A stretch of 58,376 bases of DNA, taken from the NCBI RefSeq assembly GCF_000419445.1, contig NZ_AULK01000010.1, positions 1 through 58,376 on the forward strand, given 5' to 3'. Below the pieces are notes generated by a model. It saw nothing but the letters and a program-made list of their open reading frames with translations. It was not told where the DNA came from and did not search any database. The first letter of the stretch is position 1. Each line of letters opens with the position of its first letter. The stretch is from Gryllotalpicola ginsengisoli DSM 22003. Its GTDB lineage: Bacteria; Actinomycetota; Actinomycetes; Actinomycetales; Microbacteriaceae. Position numbers and translations under genes: made by a program. Shown here in pieces: positions 1 to 11,127 of this stretch.

Positions 1-414
1 CACCGGGTCGGTGTCGTGCGCCGCTCTGCCGAGCGTCTGCGTGATGGCCTGCGCCGACTCCCGCCCGATGCGCCCGGCCAGCACGGCCTCGGCCACATGA
101 GGCAGCTTCGCGATCTCCTCCGAGTCCCTGACCAGCTGGCGGGCCTCTTTGCCCGAGGAGCCCGTCACCGCCTCCAGCGCGTCGGCGGCCGTGCGATACC
201 CGAGCCGCCGGGCCAGCGAGTCCGGGCCGTCGGCCGAGCGCCGGGTCATCTCGCCGGCGTTCACCAGCTCGATCGCGTCGAGCTGCCGGCGCACCTCGGC
301 CGTGGCCTCGAGGAACGCCACGAACTCCCGCGGCCCCAAACACGAGACATCCGTCGGCAGCAGGGCGGCAAGACGCGCCATCGCGTCCGCAGCGGCCGGG
401 CCGATCACCGTCAT
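1..414 (-). CDS. DUF222 / 13E12-type HNH endonuclease-like protein, N-terminal part (runs off the window)
   Basis: The first 138 codons of a leftward gene are present; the rest lies outside the window. The protein starts MTVIGPAAADAMARL at the ATG complementary to 412-414. It is rich in Ala, Arg and Leu, and has the helical pattern of the DUF222 domain (RRQLDAIELVNAGEMTRRS, then LGYRTAADALEAVTGSSGKE, then LPHVAEAVLAGRIGRESAQ). In full-length members this domain is followed by a C-terminal HNH nuclease module, which cannot be seen here. Such genes are multicopy in Microbacteriaceae and Mycobacteriaceae and their cellular role is not settled. The start is the first ATG in frame; no strong ribosome binding site decides it. 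Confidence 0.75.
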   Translation of the reverse strand, partial: MTVIGPAAADAMARLAALLPTDVSCLGPREFVAFLEATAEVRRQLDAIELVNAGEMTRRSADGPDSLARRLGYRTAADALEAVTGSSGKEARQLVRDSEEIAKLPHVAEAVLAGRIGRESAQAITQTLGRAAHDTDPV

Positions 415-532
415 CACACGCTCCACACACGCACGAAGCACACCCCTTTTCGGGCGGCTTCTTCAGTTGTGGCGCGGACAGGTCAAGACTAGCACACGCG
501 TAGCAAACTCGACCAGCTTTTTCCCCTACTTG

Positions 533-570
533 TTATCAACAGATTCGAAGACACGTCCGAGTTGTCCACA
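533..570 (+). promoter_or_regulatory. Pair of DnaA-box-like nonamers
   Basis: TTATCAACA at 533-541 and TTGTCCACA at 562-570 lie in the same orientation in an AT-richer gap (about 495-575) between two leftward genes. The second is identical to the actinobacterial DnaA-box consensus and the first differs from the E. coli consensus TTATNCACA at one position. Two sites may titrate DnaA or be chance; nothing else origin-like (dnaA, dnaN) is nearby. Confidence 0.3.
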
Positions 571-613
571 AGCCCACGACCCCGCACCCCGCTCCCCGAC
601 GAGCGGCACCGCC

Positions 614-1768
614 TCAGCCGGTCCTCACCCACTCGCCGCTCGCGCCCGAGCGCTCCGCCGCGTCCGCGACCGCCGCAGCGGCGCGCCCGTCGGCGACGGA
701 CGGCCCGTGCTGCACCCCGTCGGCGATCGAGCGCAGGAACTGCGCCGCCTCGATGGTCTTCAGGTCGTCGAATCCCATCGAGGTGCCGCCGCCGGGCTGG
801 AAGCGGGCGAAGTCGCCGTCGCCCGGCTGGGCGTAGAGGGTCGTATAGCCGTAGTCGCGCTCTCCCCTGATCGCCAACTGCAGCTCGTTCAGCCGCTGGA
901 AGTCCCAGCGGAGCGAGCCATCCGTGCCGTACACATCGATGACCTACTCGGCCCGCGGCCCTACCGCGATGCGGCTCGACTCGAACACCCCGAGCGCGCC
1001 GTTCTCGAAGCGGGCGATCACGGCAGCGTAGTCCTCGTTCTCGACCGCGCCGGGCGCGCCGGTCGCGGTCGCGTTGTGCCCGATCGCGGCGCCGGTGAGC
1101 TGCGGCCGCTCCGCGATGAAGGTCTCCTGCGCGGCCGAGACCTCGGCGATCGGCCCGACCAGGTGGCTCGCGAGGTCGAAGCCGTGCGAGAGCAGGTCGC
1201 CGTACACGCCGGAACCGGCGCGGTCACGGATGAAGCGCCACATCAGCGCCCCGTCCGGGTCCGAGGAGTAGTCGGCGAGGAACGAGACGCGCACGTTCGT
1301 GATGCGGCCCAGGCGCCCGGCGGCGATCAGCTCGCGCGCCTTCTGGATCGCCGGCGGGTTGCGGTAACTGAACCCGACGGCCGTGACGACCCCGGCCTCC
1401 GCGGCGGCGCGCGCGATGTCGTCGCTCTCGGCGAGGCCGCGGCCCATGGGCTTCTCGATCCAGAACGGCTTGCCGGCGGATGCCGCGGCCAGCGCCAGCT
1501 CGCGATGCAGATAGTTCGGCGAGCAGATCGACACCGCCTGCACCTCGGGGTGCGCGAGCACCTCGCGCCAGTCGGCGACCGCGTCCCGGTAGCCGAGCAG
1601 GTCGACGGCGTCGCGCCGGTTCGCCTCCACGAGGTCGGCCGCGACGACGAGCTCGGGCCGCACCTCCAGCTCGGGGTAGTGCTCCACGACGTTGCGGTAG
1701 GCGCGCGAGTGCGCGCGACCCATCCACCCGACGCTGATCAGCCCGATGCCGACCGCGCGGCGGCTCAT
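614..1768 (-). pseudogene. Gfo/Idh/MocA family oxidoreductase interrupted by an in-frame amber codon
   Basis: This is the last gene of the inositol operon. Read through the stop it would be 384 residues, full length for the NAD(P)-dependent Gfo/Idh/MocA family (inositol or scyllo-inositol dehydrogenases). The N-terminal Rossmann fold reads GIGLISVGWMGRAHSRAY, followed by the EKPMGRG motif that carries the family's catalytic Lys. A TAG at 944-946 (codon 275) splits GPRAE from VIDVYGTDGSLRW. The reading frame is unchanged on both sides and the second half continues normally to the family's usual end, so this is a point nonsense change rather than a frameshift; homologues I know carry an aromatic residue such as Tyr around here. 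Its ATG overlaps the iolH stop (ATGA). It may be a recent pseudogene, a sequencing error, or two fragments. Confidence 0.8.
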
Positions 1769-2661
1769 GCCCCGGCGCCGGCGGCCCCGGCCCCGGCCTG
1801 CGCGATCAGCTCGCGGATCTTCGCCAGCTGGTAGGCGGAGGTCTCGTCGGCGGTCTCGTCCTCCCCGAAGACGTTGGAGACGAGGATCGCGTCCTCCCTG
1901 GCGAGGAATCCGGAGGCGGCGAGCGCGCCGAACAGCTCGGCCCAATCGACGTCGCCGGCGCCGATGCGCAGGTGCTGGTGAACGCGGGTCGTGTTGCCGG
2001 GCGGGTTGGTGATGTAGCGCAGCCCGTGCGAGCGGTGGTGGTCGAAGCTGTCGGCCGTGTAGACCGCCCGGAGCCGGTCGCCGAGCTCGGGGATCAGCGT
2101 CGCCGCGCGGTCGCCGTAGTGGAAGGTGTGGCTGCCGACGTACGCGAAGCCGACGGAGGCCGAATTGAGTCCGCGGATGATGCGCCAGGCCTCCAGGCCG
2201 TCCTCGACGAAGTCGTCGGGGTGCGGGTCGATGTTGACGGTGACGCCCTCGCGCTCGATGATCGGCAGCAGCTCCTCCATCGAGCGGTAGAAGCCCGCCT
2301 CCGACTCCTCGGCGCGTTCCGGTCGGCCGGAGAACTCGGTGTTGATCACCGGCGCCTCCAGTTCGACGGCGATCTCGATGATCCGCTTGAAGTTGCGCAC
2401 GGCCGCCTCGCGCGGCAGCTCGTCGGGCCACGACCAGCGCTGCACCGGCTGCAGCCCGACGACTCCGACGCCGGCATCCGTCGCCGCCTTCTTCACCTTC
2501 GCGAGGTAGTCGTCGTCGACGCGCGGGTGCGCGTAGAAGGGGATGAAGTCGGGGTGCGGGGTGAGGTGGATCCACCCGTAGCCGGCGCGGGCGACGACGT
2601 CGAACAGGCCGAGGAAGTCGGTCTGCGAGAAGTAGGGGGTGGGGTCGAGGGCGATCTTCAC
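1765..2661 (-). CDS. iolH: IolH-type TIM-barrel sugar isomerase/epimerase of inositol catabolism
   Basis: A 298-residue AP-endonuclease-2-fold TIM barrel. The start MKIALDPTPY, the DFIPFYAHPRVDDDYL segment, EFSGRPE, NIDPHPDDF, and the NPPGNTTRVHQHL stretch near residue 230 match the layout of Bacillus subtilis IolH as I recall it. Glu, His and Asp residues in these motifs are those that bind the divalent metal in this superfamily. The exact reaction of IolH is not well established; the genomic setting ties it to inositol isomer metabolism. It follows iolG by 36 bases and overlaps the next gene by four bases, so all three are co-translated. The C-terminus is an Ala/Gly-rich tail. Confidence 0.82.
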   Translation of the reverse strand: MKIALDPTPYFSQTDFLGLFDVVARAGYGWIHLTPHPDFIPFYAHPRVDDDYLAKVKKAATDAGVGVVGLQPVQRWSWPDELPREAAVRNFKRIIEIAVELEAPVINTEFSGRPERAEESEAGFYRSMEELLPIIEREGVTVNIDPHPDDFVEDGLEAWRIIRGLNSASVGFAYVGSHTFHYGDRAATLIPELGDRLRAVYTADSFDHHRSHGLRYITNPPGNTTRVHQHLRIGAGDVDWAELFGALAASGFLAREDAILVSNVFGEDETADETSAYQLAKIRELIAQAGAGAAGAGA

Positions 2662-2697
2662 GTTCTGAGGTCCTCCGGGTCTCAGCTGGGCCGCGGC

Positions 2698-3738
2698 TCA
2701 GGCGCCGACGGGCACGGCGCCTGCGTAGAACGCCGGGATCTCGGGCAGTTCGACCGGCACGGGGCCGCTGGTCTTCAGCGCCTGCACGCCGGCGGCGCAG
2801 GCGACGGCGACCTTGTAGCCGTCCCACGCGGAGGGGCCGGCGATCGTGCCCTGCTTGGCGGCGTCGACCCAGTCCTGCACCTCGACGTCGTAGGCCTGCT
2901 TGAAGCGGGTCTTGAACGACTGGTGTTCGTCGATCTGGAACTTCGCGTCCTGCCACAGCTGCAGGCCCTCGGGCTGGCCGATGCGGGCCACGCCCTTCTG
3001 GAACACGGCCTCGGTGGCGACCTGGTAGCCGAACTGCACGCTGACGTTCATCTCGACGTCGACGAGCACGCCGTTGTCAAGCTCGAACAGCACCAGCACC
3101 GGTTCGCGCAGGTGGTCTGGGCTCAAGGCGTTGCGCTTGGCGTACTTGACCTCGACGGAGGTGATGGTGGCGCCGGCCAGCCACGGCACGACGTCGAACT
3201 CGTGCACGACGGAGTCGGTGATGAGCATCTCCTGCGTGTAGCTGTCCGGCACCGAGGGGTTGCGGTGCACGGCGCGCAGCATGAGCAGCTCGCCGGCGGT
3301 GCCGGAGGTGATCAGCTCGCGCAGCCGGCGGTACTGGGCGTCGAAGCGGCGCATGAAGCCGACCTGGATGAGCTGCTTGCCACCCTTCTGCTCGGCCTCG
3401 AGCACCCGCCAGGAGGACTCCGGGTCCTGCGTCAGCGGCTTCTCGCACAGGATCGGCAGGCCGGCCTCGAGCGCCGGCAGCAGCACCGGCTCGTGGAACT
3501 GGCCCGGCGTGGCGATGATGACGGCGTCGAGCACGCCGGCGGAGATCGCGTCCTCGATGCGGGTGAAGGTCTGCGCGCCCGGGGCGAGGGCCGCGGCCGC
3601 GGCGGCGCGGCCGGCATCCGGTTCGATGATCGCCGAGACGGATGCTCCGGCGATGGTGTTCGTGAGGCGCGCGATGTGGTCCGCGCCCATCTGGCCGGCT
3701 CCGACGACGCCGACGCGCAGGTCTGCAATGGTGCTCAT
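2698..3738 (-). CDS. iolG: myo-inositol 2-dehydrogenase (Gfo/Idh/MocA family)
   Basis: A 346-residue NAD-dependent dehydrogenase that would oxidise myo-inositol to 2-keto-myo-inositol (scyllo-inosose), the first pathway step. The N-terminal nucleotide-binding motif is VGVVGAGQMGADHIARL, and CEKPLTQ around residue 100 carries the catalytic Lys. The substrate-domain motif HEFDVVPWL carries the conserved His/Asp pair. The ATG at 3736-3738 is preceded by an AAGGAAG ribosome binding site about seven bases upstream. It lies 53 bases after the iolE-like gene and 36 before iolH. A related Gfo/Idh gene occurs again at the operon end, as is common because several inositol isomers need separate dehydrogenases. 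Confidence 0.85.
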   Translation of the reverse strand: MSTIADLRVGVVGAGQMGADHIARLTNTIAGASVSAIIEPDAGRAAAAAALAPGAQTFTRIEDAISAGVLDAVIIATPGQFHEPVLLPALEAGLPILCEKPLTQDPESSWRVLEAEQKGGKQLIQVGFMRRFDAQYRRLRELITSGTAGELLMLRAVHRNPSVPDSYTQEMLITDSVVHEFDVVPWLAGATITSVEVKYAKRNALSPDHLREPVLVLFELDNGVLVDVEMNVSVQFGYQVATEAVFQKGVARIGQPEGLQLWQDAKFQIDEHQSFKTRFKQAYDVEVQDWVDAAKQGTIAGPSAWDGYKVAVACAAGVQALKTSGPVPVELPEIPAFYAGAVPVGA

Positions 3739-3791
3739 GGGGTGTCTTCCTTCTTCATTGAGAATGACGTCTGCGTTGAAACGACGTGTAT

Positions 3792-4736
3792 TCAGCGGAT
3801 GCGCGTCAGCGGGCTGCAGCCGAAGATGTGCTCCCGGGTGCGGGTCGCGATGCCGAGCGGCAGCTCGATGTCGACGCCCGGCATGTCCTGCTCGACGATC
3901 GCGAAGATCTCGGGGTCGATCGCCGAGACGGCCTCGATGATCGGCGCGAACTCCGGGATGCCGGCCGGCGGCTCGACCATGACCTCGCTCGCGGCATCCG
4001 CGAACGCCACGTCGTTCTTGAGCACCTCGAAGCGCAGCTCGGGGTCGATCTGCTTGAGGTGCAGGTAGCCGATGCGAGTGGGGTGGGCGTTGATCAGCTT
4101 GACGTTGTCGCCGCCGTAGTAGGCGAAGTGGCCGGTGTCGAGGCACAGGTTCAGGTACTGCGGGTCGGTGAGCTCGAGCAGCCGCTCGACCTCCCGGTAG
4201 GTGCCGACGTGGCTGTCGGCGTGGGAGTGGAACTGCTGGTGCACGCCGTACTCCTCGAGCAGGGCCTTGCCCAGCCGGTCGTGGCCGGCGGCGAGCTTGT
4301 CCCACTGCTCGGGGGTGAGGGTGCGCGACTCGAGGGTCTCGCCCGTGGCATCCGATCGCCACAGGTCGGGGATGACGACGATGTGCTCCGCGCCGAGGGC
4401 GTGGGCGAGGCCGGCGACCTTGACGGCCTGATCCCAGGCGCGCTGCCACTGCTCGGGCCCCTTGTGGAAGCCGGTGAACACGGTGCCGGCCGACAGCTCG
4501 AGGTCACGCTTCGCGAGCTCGTCCTCGAGCTCGTGCGGGTCGGTGGGCAGGTAGCCGTAGGGGCCGAGCTCGATCCAGTGGTAGCCGGCAGCCTGCACCT
4601 CGTCGAGGAAGCGCTGCCAGGGGATCTGCCGGGGGTGCTCGGGGAACCAGACGCCCCAGGAGTCGGGGGCCGTGCCGATGCGCAGTCCCTGGGTGTGCGG
4701 GCCGGCCGTGGTGGGGGTCGTGGCGGTGTCGGTCAT
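3792..4736 (-). CDS. iolE: IolE-like inosose dehydratase (TIM-barrel sugar isomerase family)
   Basis: A 314-residue TIM-barrel protein beginning after a Thr-rich tail with GLRIGTAPDSWGVWFP. Metal-ligand motifs of the xylose-isomerase-like superfamily are visible: WIELGPYGYLP, QFHSHADSHVGT, LCLDTGHFAYYGG, IGYLHLKQI and FAIVEQDMPG. In inositol loci this protein normally dehydrates scyllo-inosose to the diketone that IolD hydrolyses. The sequence is not close to the Bacillus IolE at its N-terminus, so an inosose isomerase (IolI-like) role is an alternative. It lies 34 bases downstream of iolD and directly upstream of iolG. Confidence 0.72.
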   Translation of the reverse strand: MTDTATTPTTAGPHTQGLRIGTAPDSWGVWFPEHPRQIPWQRFLDEVQAAGYHWIELGPYGYLPTDPHELEDELAKRDLELSAGTVFTGFHKGPEQWQRAWDQAVKVAGLAHALGAEHIVVIPDLWRSDATGETLESRTLTPEQWDKLAAGHDRLGKALLEEYGVHQQFHSHADSHVGTYREVERLLELTDPQYLNLCLDTGHFAYYGGDNVKLINAHPTRIGYLHLKQIDPELRFEVLKNDVAFADAASEVMVEPPAGIPEFAPIIEAVSAIDPEIFAIVEQDMPGVDIELPLGIATRTREHIFGCSPLTRIR

Positions 4737-4770
4737 CGAAGGTCTTTCTGTGCAGAGGGGGGATCGGGGT

Positions 4771-6680
<1,910 letters not shown>

Positions 6681-6684
<4 letters not shown>

Positions 6685-7595
6685 CGGGCGGCTCCTTCGG
6701 GTTCGCGGATGCCGCCTGCCGCGTAGGGCAGGCGCGGGTCGGCGGTCTCCTGCTCCCACTGGGAGCGGATCCACGCCTGACGCGGGTCGTCGGAGACCAG
6801 CCACACCCGCTCGGGGTCGGGGCCGGCCATGACGTTCAGGTAGTAGAGGTCGTACTCCGGCGCGGCCGCGGCCGGGCCGTGATAGCCGAACGGCACGAGG
6901 GCGACGTCGCCGGTGCGCACGAGCGCTTGCGTGTCGATCTCGCCGGCCTGAGACGAATAGCTGGCGAAGCTGCCGAACGCGTCGACGCCTTCGGGGGCAC
7001 GGATGCCGCGGGCCGGCGCCGCCTCGAAGTAGTAGATCTCCTCCAGCCGGGACTCGTGCCCCGGCACCAGCTCGTCGTGCTTGTGCGCCGGGTGGGAGGA
7101 CCAGTTGCCGCCCGGGGTGATCACCTCGCACACGATGAAGGCCGCCGCGTCCAGCGCGTCCGGCGTGCCGAAGTTGTGCACCTGGCGGGTGTCGCGGCCG
7201 GCGCCGCGCACCTCGACCGGGATGTCGGCCTTGGCGAGGTACCGGCTCGGCTTGCGCACCGTCGTCGGCGCCTCGGCGACGGCGACGCGACCGCTGCCGC
7301 GGATCGACAGCGCCTGCCCGGCGCCGATGTAGGCGACATCCGTGGGCCCGTCGAAGACGCTCGCGCGCCCTTCGAGCGTGGTCGTCGTGCCGTCGTGCTC
7401 GACGCGGAACGCGCCCGACAGCGGGATGACGAGGCGCTCGACCTCGCCCGCCGGGAGGTCGACAGAGCCGCCGTCGAGGGCGGCGACGCGGAGGCCCGTG
7501 TGCTGCCACCCGGGCAGCTGCGCGTCGACGACCGACTCCCAGCCGTCACGGGCGAGCGAGCCGCGGGGGAAGAACCATTCGTTGCGTACTGCCAT
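6681..7595 (-). CDS. iolB: 5-deoxy-glucuronate isomerase
   Basis: A 304-residue bicupin that converts 5-deoxy-D-glucuronate to 2-deoxy-5-keto-D-gluconate. Visible features are the C-terminal cupin with SSHPAHKHDEL, the glutamate-containing LEEIYYFEA segment and VALVPFGYHGPAAAA, which together supply the metal-binding His and Glu residues. The family hallmark YYLNVMAG is near residue 260. It begins 18 bases downstream of iolA's stop and ends in the ATGA overlap with iolD. Length is usual for IolB. Confidence 0.93.
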
Positions 7596-7613
7596 GCTGC
7601 TCGTCGTTCCGGG

Positions 7614-9167
7614 TCAGTCGTTCTGGGGGAAGCCGAGGTTGATGCCGCCGTGGGTGGCCGGGTCGAGCCAACGGCTGGTGACCGCCTTCTCACGGGTGAA
7701 GAAGTCGAAGCCGTGCACGCCGTAGGCCTTCGCGTCGCCGAACAGCGACTTCTTCCACCCGCCGAAGGAGTGGTAGGCCACCGGCACCGGGATGGGCACG
7801 TTGATGCCGATCATGCCGACCTGGATCTCGTTCTGGAAGCGGCGGGCGGCGCCGCCGTCGTTGGTGAAGATCGCGGTGCCATTGCCGAACTGGCCGGAGT
7901 TGATCAGGTCGACGCCGTCCTGGAAGGACTGCACCCGCACCACCTCGAGCACCGGGCCGAAGATCTCCTCCTGGTAGGCGCGGGAGGTGGTGGGGATCTC
8001 GTCGATCAGGGTCGGGCCGAAGAAGTACCCGTCCTCGTGCCCCTCCACCTTCAGGTCGCGGCCGTCGACGACGATCTTCGCCCCGTCGGCCTCGGCGATG
8101 TCGACATAGCCCGACACCTTCTCCTTGTGCTGCTTGGAGATCAGCGGGCCGAGGTCGGGCTCGCCGTCGGGGCCGCCGGCCCCGTTTCCGACCTTCAGCC
8201 CGGCGATGCGGGTCTTGATCTTCTCGATCAGCTCGTCCGCGACCGGCTCCACCGCCAGCACCACCGAGACGGCCATGCACCGCTCACCCGCGGCACCGTA
8301 GCCGGCGTTCACCGCCTGGTCGGCGACCAGGTCGAGGTCGGCGTCGGGCAGCACGAGCATGTGGTTCTTCGCGCCGCCGAGCGCCTGCACCCGCTTGCCG
8401 TTCTTCGAGGCGGTCTCGTAGATGTACTGCGCGATCGGGGTGGAGCCCACGAACGAGATCGACTGCACCCGCGCATCCGTCAGCAAGCCGTCCACGGCGA
8501 CCTTGTCGCCCTGCAGCACCGTGAACACGCCGTCCGGCAGCCCGGCCTCCTTCCACAGCTGCGCCAGCCACAGCGACGCCGACGGGTCCTTCTCGGAGGG
8601 CTTGACGACCACGGCGTTGCCGGCCGCGATCGCGATGGGGAAGAACCACATCGGCACCATCGCCGGGAAGTTGAACGGGCTGATGATGCCCGCCACCCCC
8701 AACGGCTGCTTGATCGAGTACACGTCGATGCCCGTGGAGGCCGACTCGCTGAACCCGCCCTTGGTCAGGTGCGGGAACCCGCAGGCCAGCTCCACGACCT
8801 CCTGGCCGCGGTTGATCTCCCCCATCGCGTCGGAGAGCACCTTGCCGTGCTCGGCGGTGATGATCGCCGCCAGCTCCTTCTTGCGCGCGTTCAGCAGCTC
8901 CCGGAACGCGAACACGACCGCCTGCCGCTTCGCGATCGAGAACCGGCTCCACACCTCGAAACCGCGCTGCGCGGAGGCGATCGCCGCATCCACCTCGGCC
9001 TCGTCGGCCAGGGCGACGCTCGCGGTCTGCGCGCCCGTGGCGGGGTTGAAGATCGGTGCGGTCCGCCCGCTCGAAGACGGCGACAGCGCGCCGTCGACCC
9101 AGTGCGAGACGACGGGCAGATCGGATGCCTGGGCGACGCCCGCAGGCGCCTCGGTGGTGTTGGTCAT
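7614..9167 (-). CDS. iolA: CoA-acylating methylmalonate-semialdehyde dehydrogenase
   Basis: A 517-residue aldehyde dehydrogenase of the MmsA/IolA type, which converts malonate semialdehyde (inositol pathway) or methylmalonate semialdehyde (valine pathway) to acetyl- or propionyl-CoA. The NAD-binding SFVGSTPIAQYIY motif, the GGAKNHMLVLPDADLD segment typical of CoA-acylating members, and the catalytic Cys in GERCMAVSV are all present. The C-terminus reads KAVTSRW as in the family. The ATG at 9165-9167 is chosen because a GGAA-type ribosome binding site precedes it. The gene lies between the aldolase-like gene and iolB in one leftward operon. Confidence 0.93.
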   Translation of the reverse strand: MTNTTEAPAGVAQASDLPVVSHWVDGALSPSSSGRTAPIFNPATGAQTASVALADEAEVDAAIASAQRGFEVWSRFSIAKRQAVVFAFRELLNARKKELAAIITAEHGKVLSDAMGEINRGQEVVELACGFPHLTKGGFSESASTGIDVYSIKQPLGVAGIISPFNFPAMVPMWFFPIAIAAGNAVVVKPSEKDPSASLWLAQLWKEAGLPDGVFTVLQGDKVAVDGLLTDARVQSISFVGSTPIAQYIYETASKNGKRVQALGGAKNHMLVLPDADLDLVADQAVNAGYGAAGERCMAVSVVLAVEPVADELIEKIKTRIAGLKVGNGAGGPDGEPDLGPLISKQHKEKVSGYVDIAEADGAKIVVDGRDLKVEGHEDGYFFGPTLIDEIPTTSRAYQEEIFGPVLEVVRVQSFQDGVDLINSGQFGNGTAIFTNDGGAARRFQNEIQVGMIGINVPIPVPVAYHSFGGWKKSLFGDAKAYGVHGFDFFTREKAVTSRWLDPATHGGINLGFPQND

Positions 9168-9211
9168 GACGGTTCCTTCGATATTGCGGAAATCGGGTTG
9201 AAGGCGGTCGC

Positions 9212-10132
9212 TCAGCGACCGTGGACGAGGGCGGCGGCGATGTCGACGGCCTTGGCCACATCGTCGTCCTGGGGGTAGAGCAGGGTGCGGCCGACCACGA
9301 GGCCGTGCACGCCGGGCAGCGCCAGCGCGGCCGCCCACGCGTTGTAGGTCTCGTCGGGGTCGCCGTCGGAGTCGCCTCCGAGCAACAGGGTCGGCAGCGT
9401 AGCGGCCTCCATCACGCGCTCCATGTCTTTCACGACCGGCAGCTTCAGCCAGGTGTAGGCCGAGGAGGCGCCGAGACCGCAGGAGATCGCGACGGAGGTG
9501 ATCACGGCCTCCGTGGAGAGGTCGTTCACGATCTTCCCGTCGACCCAGTTGCTCATGAACGGCTCGAGCATGATCGGCAGCCTCGCGCGGGCGGAATCCG
9601 TGACCGCGTGCGCGGTCTCCTCGAGGGTGCGCGCCGTGCCGGGATCCTGGAGGTTCACCCGCACCAGCAGCTTCGCGGCGTCCAGGCGCGAGGAGACCAT
9701 CGAGTCGACGTCGTAGCCGGTGTAGCGGTCGTCCATCTCGAACACGGCTCCGCGCAGGCCCCCGCGGTTCATCGAGCCCACGGCGACCTTCCCGTCGAGG
9801 GCGCCGAGCAGCGCGAGGTCCTCGATGATGTCGGGGGTGCCGAGCACGCCGTCGACGCCGGGCCGCGACAGCGCCAGCACGAGTCGCTGCAGCAGCTCGT
9901 ACCTGCTGGCCATCGCCATGGGGTTGTCGCGCACGCCGAGGGCGCCGCGCGCCGGGTGGTCGGCGGCCACGATGAACAGGCGTCCGTCGCCGTGCACCAG
10001 CGGGCGCCTGGTGCGGGAGGCCAGCGCCGAGGCGATCGCCGCGGGGTCGCGGTGCCGGGTCTGGCGCAGCCGGGCGAAGGCCTCGTCGTCGATCGGTCGG
10101 TGGACGCGCTCGGTCAGATCAGGCGTGGACAC
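9212..10132 (-). CDS. Cgl0158-type (beta/alpha)8-barrel aldolase-like protein of inositol catabolism
   Basis: A 306-residue TIM-barrel protein with LFIVAADHPARGALGV near the N-terminus, a glycine-rich VAVGSMNRGGLRGAVFEM, MLEPFMSNW, and a C-terminal VHGLVVGRTLLYP. It resembles the Corynebacterium protein family named after Cgl0158, placed in the deoxyribose-phosphate-aldolase-like group and always found beside iolC. It probably performs the 2-deoxy-5-keto-gluconate-6-phosphate aldolase step usually given to IolJ, for which no other candidate exists in this operon. It starts at GTG 10130-10132 inside the 3' end of iolC (14-base overlap). Confidence 0.82.
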   Translation of the reverse strand: MSTPDLTERVHRPIDDEAFARLRQTRHRDPAAIASALASRTRRPLVHGDGRLFIVAADHPARGALGVRDNPMAMASRYELLQRLVLALSRPGVDGVLGTPDIIEDLALLGALDGKVAVGSMNRGGLRGAVFEMDDRYTGYDVDSMVSSRLDAAKLLVRVNLQDPGTARTLEETAHAVTDSARARLPIMLEPFMSNWVDGKIVNDLSTEAVITSVAISCGLGASSAYTWLKLPVVKDMERVMEAATLPTLLLGGDSDGDPDETYNAWAAALALPGVHGLVVGRTLLYPQDDDVAKAVDIAAALVHGR

Positions 10133-11090
10133 GGTCGAGCTCCTTCACAATCGCGTCGACCTCCGCCGTCGTCGGCATGGCGGTCGAACATTCGCGGCGG
10201 GTGGCGACGATGGCGCCCGCGACGTTGGCGAAACGGATGACCCGTTCCAGATCCCAGCCCTGCAGCAGGCCGTAGCACAGGGCCCCGCCGAAGCCGTCGC
10301 CGGCGCCGAGCCCGTTCACGACCTCGACCCGGTAGGGCGCGACCTCGACGGTCTCCTCCGGCGTCTTGGCGAGCACGCCGCGGGGGCCCTGCTTGACGAT
10401 CGCGAGTTCGACGCCGCGCTCCAGCAGGGCGTCGGCGGCGCGGTGCGGGTCGGTCTCGCCGACCGCGATCTCGCACTCCTCGCGGTTGCCGACGGCGACC
10501 GTGACCTGCTCGAGCGCCCGGCCCACCTCGGTGGTCGCCTCGGCGGGCGAGGGCCAGAACATGGGCCGGTAGTCCAGGTCGAGGATGGTGAACGGGGCGC
10601 GGCCGCGGGCCTGCCACGCGGTGTGGTGGGTGCTGCGGCTCGGCTGCCGGGACAGGCCGGTGACGGTCGCCCAGAAGATCCGCGCCGATGCGATCGCCTC
10701 GAGATCCAGGTCGGCATCCGTGATGGCGAGGTCGGGGGCGATCGGGTCGCGGTAGAAGTACAGCGGGAAGTCGTCGGGCGGGAAGATCTCGCAGAAGGTG
10801 ACCGGGGTCTTGAGTTCCGGCACCCTGGCGACTAAGCGGTCGTCGACGCCCAGCCGGCGCAGCTCGCGGTGCGCGTACCGCCCGAACGGGTCGTCGCCCG
10901 TCGCGGTGATCACCGCGGTGCGCAGACCGTGCTGGGCGGCGGCGATCGCGACGTTGGTCGCGGAGCCGCCGAGGTACTTGCCGAACGTCTCGACGTCTTC
11001 GAGGCCTACGCCGTCCTGCAAGGGGTAGATGTCGACGCCGATGCGACCGACGGTGACGACGTCGTAGCGCTGGTCACCCCGTGCGATCAT
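10119..11090 (-). CDS. iolC: 5-dehydro-2-deoxygluconokinase (PfkB family)
   Basis: First gene of the operon. A 323-residue ribokinase-family sugar kinase that phosphorylates 2-deoxy-5-keto-gluconate. The N-terminal glycine-rich FGKYLGGSATNVAIAAA motif and the C-terminal PfkB signature GLGAGDGFGGALCYG with the catalytic Asp are intact. DLDYRPMFWPS is characteristic of IolC. The ATG at 11088-11090 has an AGGGAGTG-type ribosome binding site a few bases upstream. A 391-base gap upstream carries the operon promoter. Confidence 0.92.
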   Translation of the reverse strand: MIARGDQRYDVVTVGRIGVDIYPLQDGVGLEDVETFGKYLGGSATNVAIAAAQHGLRTAVITATGDDPFGRYAHRELRRLGVDDRLVARVPELKTPVTFCEIFPPDDFPLYFYRDPIAPDLAITDADLDLEAIASARIFWATVTGLSRQPSRSTHHTAWQARGRAPFTILDLDYRPMFWPSPAEATTEVGRALEQVTVAVGNREECEIAVGETDPHRAADALLERGVELAIVKQGPRGVLAKTPEETVEVAPYRVEVVNGLGAGDGFGGALCYGLLQGWDLERVIRFANVAGAIVATRRECSTAMPTTAEVDAIVKELDRVHA

Positions 11091-11127
11091 GCTTCACTCC
11101 CTTGTCGAGCCGTTCGCGATGTGCACC

